IMG/VR virus record: IMGVR_UViG_3300044633_000411
Coordinates: 1-49,330 of that record
DNA from: a virus
DNA: 49,330 nt
Direction: 5' to 3' (one strand)
Part shown: one piece after another, positions 1 through 6,087 of the stretch
Position numbering within the stretch: position 1 is the first letter of the stretch
Layout: each line of letters starts with the position of its first letter
Program-made: the position numbers and the translations under genes
Notes under the pieces: generated by a model
What the model was told of the DNA's origin: nothing
Seen by the model: the letters and a program-made list of their open reading frames with translations, nothing else
The model's database searches: none

Positions 1-117
1 CTTCAAAAATTACAACATAATCTTATTATCTTAGAGAACAAGGTAGACAACCGTGAAGGTCGTCGTAAACTTAACGCGTCACTAGGATATGCTAGAATCG
101 GATTAAACAATGTTTAA
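1..117 (+). CDS. C-terminal end of an unrecognised protein (partial)
   Basis: An open frame enters from the left edge and ends at TAA 115-117, giving the last 38 residues. The fragment is basic and polar, with GRRKLNASLGYARIGL near the end, and I do not recognise the family. The stop is followed within 10 bases by the GTG of the HNH gene, and the bases TAAGGA around the stop can serve as the ribosome binding site of that gene. Nothing about function can be said from this fragment. Confidence 0.6.
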   Translation, partial: LQKLQHNLIILENKVDNREGRRKLNASLGYARIGLNNV

Positions 118-127
118 GGAATAACAA

Positions 128-934
128 GTGACTGACTATAAACAACATATTTTAAAACATTCTTTAAATCCAAACAATCATAATATAACCCGCTATGTAA
201 CATTTATTGAGCATTGTAAAACCTTAGTACTTAATGACAAATACACCGAAACTCATCATATCGTTCCTAAGTCATTTGGCGGATTAGATAATATTAACAA
301 CTTAATTACGTTAAGTGCAAGGCATCATTATATAGCACATTTATTATTAGCAAAAGGCACAAATAGTCCTAAAATGATTAAAGCATTACACTTAATGGTG
401 TATTCTAAAACTGGTGATGTATGCCGATCTTATAAAATAACCAATAGAGTGTATGCATACCTTAGAGAATCGCATGCAAAGGTTGTAAGTAATTATAGTA
501 AAGGCACAGTGGTTGCAAAAAATTTGAATACTTTAGAAATTAAACGAATTCCTAAAGAACTTTTTGACAAATATAACGGTATTATATATGTTGCATTAGC
601 AAAGGGTAGAAAAGACAGTATAGCAACTGTTAACAAAAAAAGAGAAGCTAGTAAACGACCACGCATAGTTTGTCAACAATCTATAGTTAGAAGCCAAACT
701 GCATCTAAATACTCTTACTGTACACCTAAAGGATTTTGTAACACTAGTAAAGAACTACTAACAGTTTATCCAACATTTACTAAAAATACATTGACTATTA
801 TTAATAATGATGTTATTATAACACATAAATTTGCGTCAATTCATAATGAGTTTTCAACGTTTGTTGGAAAATCTTTTAAAGAATTTGGTATAACTAAATT
901 AATCAAGGATAATACATGTCACACATTAAAATAA
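128..934 (+). CDS. Free-standing HNH homing endonuclease
   Basis: A 268-aa protein starting at GTG, with AGGA 7 bases upstream. Residues 42-76 carry an HNH signature: THHIVPKSFGG with the His pair 43-44, Asn 57-58, and ARHHYIAHLLL with His 66, 67 and 71. The region around 127-150 (AKNLNTLEIKRIPKELF) and the block at 197-228 (YCTPKGFCNTSKELL, then a helix-like segment) resemble the small DNA-binding NUMOD-type modules that follow HNH domains in phage homing endonucleases. Such enzymes cut a specific phage site and spread their own gene during co-infection. The last 19 bases overlap the start of the QueE-like gene, so it sits tightly against its neighbour rather than inside an intron. No intron or split gene is visible nearby. 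Confidence 0.82.
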   Translation: MTDYKQHILKHSLNPNNHNITRYVTFIEHCKTLVLNDKYTETHHIVPKSFGGLDNINNLITLSARHHYIAHLLLAKGTNSPKMIKALHLMVYSKTGDVCRSYKITNRVYAYLRESHAKVVSNYSKGTVVAKNLNTLEIKRIPKELFDKYNGIIYVALAKGRKDSIATVNKKREASKRPRIVCQQSIVRSQTASKYSYCTPKGFCNTSKELLTVYPTFTKNTLTIINNDVIITHKFASIHNEFSTFVGKSFKEFGITKLIKDNTCHTLK

Positions 935-1758
935 GCGAGATATTTTACTCACTGCAAGGCGAAGGGCGATTTATGGGAGTACCGTCAATTTTTTTACGAA
1001 CATTTGGTTGCAATTTTCGCTGTAGAGGTTTTGGAATGCAAAACGGTGAATTAAGTACGGAAGCTTTGGATCTTGCAAAATCTGCATCATTATATACAAG
1101 CTATAATTTACTTCCATTAGTAACTACTGGTTGTGACTCATATGCTGCGATATATCCGCAGTTTAAGCATTTAAGTCCAGCTATGTCTACTGATGAAATT
1201 GTAGACAGAATGATTGCGCTGTTACCTAACGGTGAATGGGGTGGAGTACACTTAGTAATTACAGGCGGCGAACCATTATTACCAGGTTGGCAACAAATAT
1301 ATCCAGAATTACTAAGACATCCTAAACTTGCAGACTTAAAAAACATTACATTTGAAACTAATGGTACACAAGAACTATTAAACACGTTTGAAGATTACTT
1401 ATATCAAGAACGTCGGTATCAAACTACGTTTTCAATTAGTCCTAAACTAAGTGTAAGTGGTGAGCCTAGAGAAAAAGCGATACGTCCTGAAATTGTAACC
1501 GAATATCAATTTTCAGGGCATGGGTCATATTTAAAGTTTGTAGTAGCGTCTGAAGATGATGTTACTGAAGCACTCGAAGTAATGCAGTTATACAAAGATA
1601 AAGGATTTAAAGGTGAAATTTACTTAATGCCAGTAGGCGGAGTAACTGAAGTATACAATCTTAATAATCAGCGTGTAGCTGAACTTGCATTACAACACGG
1701 ATTGAGATATAGTGATAGACTTCACCTCCCTCTCTTCGGCAACAACTGGGGAACATAA
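916..1758 (+). CDS. queE: QueE-like radical SAM enzyme (7-carboxy-7-deazaguanine synthase family)
   Basis: A 280-aa protein that begins like QueE: FYSLQGEGRFMGVPSIFLR (10-28), then GCNFRC. QueE makes 7-carboxy-7-deazaguanine, a precursor of queuosine and of deazaguanine DNA modifications in some phages. A glycine-rich SAM motif ITGGEPLL lies at 115-122 and FETNGTQE follows. The iron-sulphur cysteine motif is split: Cys32 and Cys36 are followed by RGFGM, and the cysteine normally two residues later is replaced by Phe39. A Cys-Asp-Ser (73-75), matching the usual Cys-Asp-Thr, appears after about 36 residues, so the likely cluster ligands are C32, C36 and C73. AAGGA 905-909 precedes the ATG. No folE, queD or queC partner is seen in this window, so the pathway would rest on genes elsewhere or on the host. 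Confidence 0.82.
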   Translation: MSHIKISEIFYSLQGEGRFMGVPSIFLRTFGCNFRCRGFGMQNGELSTEALDLAKSASLYTSYNLLPLVTTGCDSYAAIYPQFKHLSPAMSTDEIVDRMIALLPNGEWGGVHLVITGGEPLLPGWQQIYPELLRHPKLADLKNITFETNGTQELLNTFEDYLYQERRYQTTFSISPKLSVSGEPREKAIRPEIVTEYQFSGHGSYLKFVVASEDDVTEALEVMQLYKDKGFKGEIYLMPVGGVTEVYNLNNQRVAELALQHGLRYSDRLHLPLFGNNWGT

Positions 1759-2195
1759 TGTTTGGAAATTTTATAAAAAAAGTGTTTAGTGGCGAAAATC
1801 CACAATTAAAACACCAACAAGAAGTACAAGCGGCAATTAAAGCTAAACAACAGTTAAAAGCTAAACCAAAAACTAAAGCTAAACCAAAAGCTAAAGTTGC
1901 TGTCGAGAAAGCACCGTTAACTGAAAAAGAAAAAGCAACACTAAAACAAGAACCATGGGTAGATGTAATCGGTTTTAGAGTTAATCCAGACAATGTCAGA
2001 AACGGATTCTTTGAAATCGATTGGAATGATTACTGGATTGAAAAATTAAAACAAGAAGGGTACGGTTTTGATGGTGATCCAGAAGATGAAATTGTAGGTC
2101 GTTGGTATAGAGATATCTGTTACAATGCTGCAGCAGCGGAAGGTATTGATATTACAGATCAAGATTTTGGAATCCTTAAAGTTAACAAACTATAG
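1758..2195 (+). CDS. Unrecognised protein with Lys/Ala/Pro-rich N-terminal arm
   Basis: A 145-aa protein whose ATG overlaps the QueE stop by one base (TAATG), implying translational coupling. Residues 1-60 form a very basic, low-complexity arm with Lys-Ala-Lys-Pro repeats, encoded in part by an 18-bp tandem repeat. Residues 70-145 are acidic and aromatic (GFFEIDWNDYWIEKLKQEG, then DPEDEIVGRWYRDICYNAA) and look like a small globular domain. I do not recognise a function. A basic arm on an acidic domain could bind nucleic acid, but that is inference. Confidence 0.75.
   Translation: MFGNFIKKVFSGENPQLKHQQEVQAAIKAKQQLKAKPKTKAKPKAKVAVEKAPLTEKEKATLKQEPWVDVIGFRVNPDNVRNGFFEIDWNDYWIEKLKQEGYGFDGDPEDEIVGRWYRDICYNAAAAEGIDITDQDFGILKVNKL
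1861..1896 (+). repeat. 18-bp tandem repeat inside a coding region
   Basis: Two adjacent 18-base units, 1861-1878 and 1879-1896, differ at a single position (A versus G). They encode the Lys/Ala/Pro-rich arm of the 145-aa protein in frame, so the copy number could change by slippage without breaking the gene. Confidence 0.8.
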
Positions 2196-2204
2196 AGAGG
2201 TAAC

Positions 2205-3191
2205 ATGGCATTTATTGAAGTAGATACAGCAAACTTGTTTTCTAGAGCGCGTCATTCTGTAAAAGGAAGTGACGATATTAAGCTCGGTATGGCATTACAT
2301 ATTATGTTTAATGGTATTAAGAAAACATGGAATGATTTTGACGGACATCACGTAGTATTTTGTTTAGAAGGGCGTAGTTGGCGTAAAGATTTTTACAAGC
2401 CATACAAAGCTAATCGTGCAGAAACTCGTGCAGCAATGACTGTTAAAGAGCAAGAAGAAGATAAAATATTTTGGGAGGCATTTAACGAGTTTTGCGAATT
2501 TGTACGTGATAAAACTAATTGTACTGTATTACAACATCCGCGACTAGAAGCAGATGATTTAATTGCCGGATTTATTCAAATGCACCCAAATGATAAACAT
2601 ATCATTTTTAGTACAGATACTGACTTTCAACAATTAATTAGTCCTACTGTTAGTCAGTATAACGGTGTTGCTGATCATCACATTACACACGAAGGGTACT
2701 TTGATGCTAAAGGCAAACCTATTAAAGATAAAAAGACAGGTGAAAACAAACAACCATTTGATCCAGAGTGGATGTTGTTTGAAAAGTGTATACGTGGTGA
2801 TACTAGCGATAATGTATTTTCAGCATATCCAGGTGCTAGAACAAAAGGCACTTCGAAAAAAGTAGGATTAACTGAAGCATTTGAAGATCGTAATACTAAA
2901 GGATATTCGTGGAATAACTTTTTATTACAAAGATGGACTGATCACAACGGCGTAGAACATCGTGTAATGGACGATTACGAACGTAACAGAACATTGATTG
3001 ATTTAACACAACAACCAGAAGACATTCGTAAAATAATTGAGGATACTATTACCGAAAATGCTAAACCAAAAGAGATATCACAAGTGGGTGTCCGAATGAT
3101 GAAATTTTGTCAATCATACGAAATGAAACGCATTGTCGATAGCATACAACAGTATTGCATCCCTTTCCAAGCTAACTATTCAAAACAATAA
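2205..3191 (+). CDS. rnh: RNase H / 5'-3' exonuclease (FEN-like, T4 rnh family)
   Basis: A 328-aa member of the phage FEN/5'-3' exonuclease family, of which T4 RNase H is the type. It removes RNA primers and flaps from lagging-strand fragments during phage DNA replication. Visible metal-binding acidic residues are Asp7 (FIEVDTANLF), the LEADDL group (Glu115, Asp117, Asp118), FSTDTDF (Asp138, Asp140) and RGDTSDN (Asp199, Asp202). The basic stretch SWRKDFYKPYKANR (58-71) matches the helical-arch region of the family. Length is close to the 305 aa of T4 RNase H. A GAGAGG ribosome binding site lies 6-7 bases before the ATG. The next gene starts one base after its stop. Confidence 0.9.
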   Translation: MAFIEVDTANLFSRARHSVKGSDDIKLGMALHIMFNGIKKTWNDFDGHHVVFCLEGRSWRKDFYKPYKANRAETRAAMTVKEQEEDKIFWEAFNEFCEFVRDKTNCTVLQHPRLEADDLIAGFIQMHPNDKHIIFSTDTDFQQLISPTVSQYNGVADHHITHEGYFDAKGKPIKDKKTGENKQPFDPEWMLFEKCIRGDTSDNVFSAYPGARTKGTSKKVGLTEAFEDRNTKGYSWNNFLLQRWTDHNGVEHRVMDDYERNRTLIDLTQQPEDIRKIIEDTITENAKPKEISQVGVRMMKFCQSYEMKRIVDSIQQYCIPFQANYSKQ

Positions 3192-3192
3192 T

Positions 3193-3393
3193 ATGAAAAA
3201 AATTACATTACTTAAAGAAGAATTACTTGAAATTTTAGAAGTTTTAGAAAAATTTCCAGATGTAGAAAAAATAGAAGTAGGGTATGACGGATCTAGTGGT
3301 ATTGGATACTTGCTAGAAATTTCGTTTCCGTACATAGTAAATGAGGTTGCTACTACTCAAACAATTGAAATATCAGGTGTAGATACATGGTAG
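3193..3393 (+). CDS. Small unrecognised acidic protein
   Basis: A 66-aa protein. I chose ATG 3193, one base after the RNase H stop, rather than the in-frame ATG at 3133 that lies wholly inside the RNase H gene. There is no good Shine-Dalgarno sequence, so it is probably translated by coupling to the upstream gene. The N-terminal third (KKITLLKEELLEILEVLEKF) is an amphipathic helix, followed by a short beta-like segment (EVGYDGSSGIGYLLEISF). No family is recognised. It overlaps the next gene by 7 bases. Confidence 0.65.
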   Translation: MKKITLLKEELLEILEVLEKFPDVEKIEVGYDGSSGIGYLLEISFPYIVNEVATTQTIEISGVDTW

Positions 3394-3869
3394 AAATCGA
3401 ACTACATGCAAAACCGATCGTAGATGGTAAATTTTGGATTGTAGAACAAGACGGTTTAAAAATTGCTACTTTACATAAAAAAGAAAATAAGTATGTACTA
3501 AGTAGCAATAACAACGAAGTAATGTTTAACAAAAAAGAAGAACTTACTAAGCAATTTGGATCAGGATTCTTTTTATCTAACAACAATGTAAAAGTATCAT
3601 CAGTTGATACTAATGAATGTTATGGGTTTCCAACTAGCTGTAAACCATATAATTCAGTATACGATGTTAAACGTAAATTACCGTTATTTACCAAGAGCGA
3701 TCAAAGTAAAAGTTTGTATTGTGCTGGTTATTATGTAATTAAATTTGAAAAAGGCTGGGTTAAGAGCTTTTGTCCTAAGGCAATTACTATAGAACGCAAC
3801 GACCATAAAGGTCCTTTTAAAACAGAAATTGAAATGAAAATGGTATTAGCAAATGCAAAAAACGATTAA
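3387..3869 (+). CDS. Conserved-looking phage protein of unknown function
   Basis: A 160-aa protein with an N-terminal beta-rich half (GKFWIVEQDGLKIATLHK) and a C-terminal half with SLYCAGYYVIKFEKGWVKSF and a Cys-Pro-Lys after it. I associate this C-terminal pattern with uncharacterised proteins of T4-like marine phages, from memory only. No catalytic motif is obvious; the two cysteines (in YCAGY and FCPK) could be structural. It overlaps both neighbours, starting inside the stop region of the 66-aa gene and ending 17 bases into the next gene, so it belongs to one operon. Confidence 0.72.
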   Translation: MVEIELHAKPIVDGKFWIVEQDGLKIATLHKKENKYVLSSNNNEVMFNKKEELTKQFGSGFFLSNNNVKVSSVDTNECYGFPTSCKPYNSVYDVKRKLPLFTKSDQSKSLYCAGYYVIKFEKGWVKSFCPKAITIERNDHKGPFKTEIEMKMVLANAKND

Positions 3870-4101
3870 TACAAGTCCTATTACACAGTTTGCTCAGTTG
3901 TTGCGTGCAACTGAGTTATCTCAACAAAAAGAAGTAAAAATGCCAATTCAACAAGCTAGATTACTTAATTTAGCACTAACTGAACTTTTAGATCAAATTA
4001 ATCGTGACTACGGTGAATTATTAGAAGCGTTAAAGCAACAACAAAGCAGCGAAGTTATTACTGTTAATCTCGATGGCGGTTTCTTTAGTGAAGAAAAATA
4101 G
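3853..4101 (+). CDS. Small helical protein of unknown function
   Basis: An 82-aa protein that starts 17 bases before the previous stop. Residues 10-60 are almost entirely helix-forming and rich in Gln, Leu and Ala (QLLRATELSQQKEVKMP, then LLNLALTELLDQINRDYGEL), which suggests a short coiled coil or helical hairpin. The C-terminus is acidic. The family is not recognised. A late-promoter-like octamer begins directly after its stop codon, so the operon may be split here. Confidence 0.65.
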   Translation: MQKTINTSPITQFAQLLRATELSQQKEVKMPIQQARLLNLALTELLDQINRDYGELLEALKQQQSSEVITVNLDGGFFSEEK

Positions 4102-4109
4102 GATAAATA
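4102..4109 (+). promoter_or_regulatory. Late-promoter-like octamer GATAAATA
   Basis: GATAAATA begins one base after the stop of the 82-aa gene and lies 23 bases before the ATG at 4133. It differs from the T4 late consensus TATAAATA at the first base and matches one of the two octamers found before the structural genes on the other strand. A strong AGGAGG follows at 4123-4128, as expected of a late leader. Confidence 0.55.
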
Positions 4110-4132
4110 TACGTAGTTAATAGGAGGACCTC

Positions 4133-4408
4133 ATGTCGAGACCTAAACCACGTATACTTTTAGAATACACTGATCCAAATACAAATCAAATAGACCAAAT
4201 TTTAGAAGCTGATGCAATATGGGCTGTATACTATCGTAATGAACCGATTAATTTAAAAAATATATCTAGCAACAATAGTTACAAGTACAAAAAGACCAGC
4301 TTCTCAAATGAAGGGCATGCACACAACTTAGCTAAAAAGCTAAACACTACATTTAATTGTAGCGACTTCGCTGTACTAAAGCTATTTAAAGGGGTTATAG
4401 TACGATGA
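4133..4408 (+). CDS. Small protein of unknown function with strong ribosome binding site
   Basis: A 91-aa protein with AGGAGG 4 bases before its ATG, one of the best Shine-Dalgarno sequences in the window. It is mixed alpha/beta with a polar Ser/Asn/Tyr/Lys-rich middle (residues 46-60). I do not recognise it. Because a late-promoter-like octamer precedes it, it may be expressed late, for example as a minor virion or packaging-associated protein, but this rests only on the promoter. Its stop overlaps the start of the next gene (ATGA). Confidence 0.65.
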   Translation: MSRPKPRILLEYTDPNTNQIDQILEADAIWAVYYRNEPINLKNISSNNSYKYKKTSFSNEGHAHNLAKKLNTTFNCSDFAVLKLFKGVIVR

Positions 4409-4794
4409 TCACGCAAGCTGCATTAACAAAAATCTTCTTAGAGCAGTGGGGTAAGAGTTCAGATGACACTAACGTGAAATTATTTTCTCGTAAATGGTGG
4501 CAATCAGTTCGATCAGAAAAACCTGCTGCATTAAGATTATCTGACGACGGATTTGAATTTCTAACTAAAACATTAGACCTCAAAGCATACGAAATTCCAT
4601 TTACAGATACAATAGAACTCAGTCCGCAAACAATCATTTTTTTAGAAAGATATATTGACTGCCCTTATTACTTAACTTATAAAAGCATAACAGTATTCAA
4701 CGAACGCAAATGTGTTGAATTGTATTTCTTTTCAGATGACATACGGAGATATGGATTATCTAAAGCAATGCGAGAACGGCAAAACAACTTGTAA
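4405..4794 (+). CDS. Unrecognised phage protein
   Basis: A 129-aa protein that starts within the ATGA overlap of the upstream gene. It begins with a helical region (AALTKIFLEQWG), then the basic aromatic FSRKWWQSVR, then a beta-like C-terminal half with YYLTYKSITVFNERKCVELYF (22-residue region, shown in part) and SDDIRRYGLSKAMRER. The layout of a short helical start followed by sheet could suit a small regulatory protein, but no family is recognised. It is the last gene before the strong promoter at 4802-4829. Confidence 0.68.
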   Translation: MITQAALTKIFLEQWGKSSDDTNVKLFSRKWWQSVRSEKPAALRLSDDGFEFLTKTLDLKAYEIPFTDTIELSPQTIIFLERYIDCPYYLTYKSITVFNERKCVELYFFSDDIRRYGLSKAMRERQNNL

Positions 4795-4801
4795 AAAGTT
4801 C

Positions 4802-4829
4802 TTGACGTTTGTTAAAAATACTGTATAAT
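4802..4829 (+). promoter_or_regulatory. Sigma70-like promoter before the MoxR gene
   Basis: TTGACG (4802-4807), a 16-base spacer and a perfect TATAAT (4824-4829). Transcription should start near 4836, giving a leader of about 88 bases before the ATG at 4924. The leader holds no obvious stable hairpin. This is the longest gene-free stretch in the window (4795-4923). Confidence 0.8.
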
Positions 4830-4910
4830 ATGCAGCATAGTTAGTTAGCAACGCAACAACTTACGCACTGCTTACTTATTATATTTAACTTTATTTTTTT
4901 AACTCACTAT

Positions 4911-4916
4911 GAGGAA
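4911..4916 (+). promoter_or_regulatory. Ribosome binding site that decides the MoxR start
   Basis: GAGGAA lies 7 bases before ATG 4924. The earlier in-frame ATG at 4909 overlaps this site and has no ribosome binding site of its own, so 4924 is preferred. Confidence 0.75.
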
Positions 4917-4923
4917 TTACACT

Positions 4924-6015
4924 ATGAGCAACGAAATCACTTCACGTACAGTCGGTCCTAAAAACGCTAAAAAATGCTTACGTAAAGCGTTTAACAGCAA
5001 ACGTCCAATCTTTATTTGGGGTCCTCCAGGCATTGGTAAATCTGATATTATTAAACAATTAGGTAGTGAGTTAACTGCACATGTGATCGACGTGCGATTA
5101 AGTTTATGGGAGCCAACAGATATTAAAGGTATTCCATACTTTGATTCAGTAGACCAAACAATGGTATGGGCTCCACCTTCAGAACTTCCTAGCAAAGCGT
5201 TTGCTGCAAAACACAAAAGCATCATTTTGTTTTTAGACGAGATGAATTCTGCTGCGCCTAGTGTTCAAGCTGCTGCTTATCAGCTTATTTTAAATCGTCG
5301 TGTTGGTCAATATGAGTTGCCAGAAAATGTTGTAATTGTTGCTGCTGGTAACAGAGAAACAGACAAAGGTGTTACTTATCGTATGCCAGCCCCGTTGGCT
5401 AACAGATTTGTGCATTTAGAAATGGCTGTTGAATGGGATGATTATTTTGACTGGGCTACAGAAAACAATATTCATCCAGACGTAGTTGGTTTCTTAACAG
5501 CAAGCAAACAGGACTTGTATACATTTGATACTAAATCGAGTTCACGTGCATTTGCTACGCCACGTTCGTGGAGCTTTGTAAGTGAGTTGCTTGCAGATAA
5601 CGATGTTGATTCTGACACATTGTCCGATCTAGTTGCAGGTTCAATTGGCGAAGGACTTGGTATTAAGTTTATGGCACACAGACAGTTTGCAAGTAAATTG
5701 CCTGATCCACGCTCAGTACTTGAAGGCAAAATTACAAAATGTGAAACTAAAGAGATTTCAGCAATGTACTCATTAACAATTAGTTTATGCTATGAGTTAA
5801 AAGAGGCTGCTAGTAAAAAAGTACCTAATTGGAATGACCAAGTTAACAATTACTTCCTGTTTTTAATGAATAATTTTGAAACAGAAATTGCAATTATGGG
5901 TACTAAACTTGCATTGTGCCAATACAAATTACCTTTAGAGCCAGACGAAATTGAATGTTTTGACGATTTCCATGCTAAGTATGGCAAATATATTACTGCT
6001 GCTAGCGGTCAGTAA
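4924..6015 (+). CDS. MoxR-type AAA+ ATPase
   Basis: A 363-aa ATPase from ATG 4924. Walker A is GPPGIGKS (33-40), Walker B is ILFLDEMN (101-108, Asp105 and Glu106), and a sensor-1-like VIVAAGNRETD follows. The KGIPYFD and PLANRFVHLEM segments are typical of MoxR-type AAA+ proteins. Bacterial MoxR ATPases act as chaperones with a partner carrying a von Willebrand A domain, using ATP to remodel or load metal or cofactor into a client. The next gene encodes exactly such a VWA partner, so the two probably form one complex in the host cytoplasm. The gene has its own sigma70-like promoter and is followed by the promoter of its partner. The client is not evident from the sequence. Confidence 0.85.
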   Translation: MSNEITSRTVGPKNAKKCLRKAFNSKRPIFIWGPPGIGKSDIIKQLGSELTAHVIDVRLSLWEPTDIKGIPYFDSVDQTMVWAPPSELPSKAFAAKHKSIILFLDEMNSAAPSVQAAAYQLILNRRVGQYELPENVVIVAAGNRETDKGVTYRMPAPLANRFVHLEMAVEWDDYFDWATENNIHPDVVGFLTASKQDLYTFDTKSSSRAFATPRSWSFVSELLADNDVDSDTLSDLVAGSIGEGLGIKFMAHRQFASKLPDPRSVLEGKITKCETKEISAMYSLTISLCYELKEAASKKVPNWNDQVNNYFLFLMNNFETEIAIMGTKLALCQYKLPLEPDEIECFDDFHAKYGKYITAASGQ

Positions 6016-6026
6016 TTTCAAAGCAG

Positions 6027-6055
6027 TTGACACCGCCGCAAGGCGGTGTTATACT
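6027..6055 (+). promoter_or_regulatory. Sigma70-like promoter before the VWA gene
   Basis: A perfect TTGACA (6027-6032), a 17-base spacer and TATACT (6050-6055). Transcription should begin near 6062, 26 bases before ATG 6088. The spacer is filled by a perfect inverted repeat. Confidence 0.82.
6030..6049. repeat. Perfect palindrome filling the promoter spacer
   Basis: ACACCGCC, a GCAA loop, then GGCGGTGT: two perfect 8-base arms. It reaches from the last three bases of the -35 box to the base before the -10 box. As DNA it could be an operator; as RNA from the upstream gene (stop 6015) it would form a GC-rich stem with a GNRA-type tetraloop. There is no U-run after it, so it is not a standard intrinsic terminator. 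Confidence 0.85.
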
Positions 6056-6075
6056 TTACACTTACTAACAAAATT

Positions 6076-6081
6076 AAGGAG
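6076..6081 (+). promoter_or_regulatory. Ribosome binding site that decides the VWA start
   Basis: AAGGAG lies 6 bases before ATG 6088. The in-frame GTG at 6046 overlaps the promoter and precedes the expected transcription start, so it is excluded. Confidence 0.82.
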
Positions 6082-6087
6082 TATTTT

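Noticed and set aside
4830-4923. Possible riboswitch or tRNA in the leader before the MoxR gene
   Set aside because: The leader is short and AT-rich and no cloverleaf or conserved stem is evident by eye.
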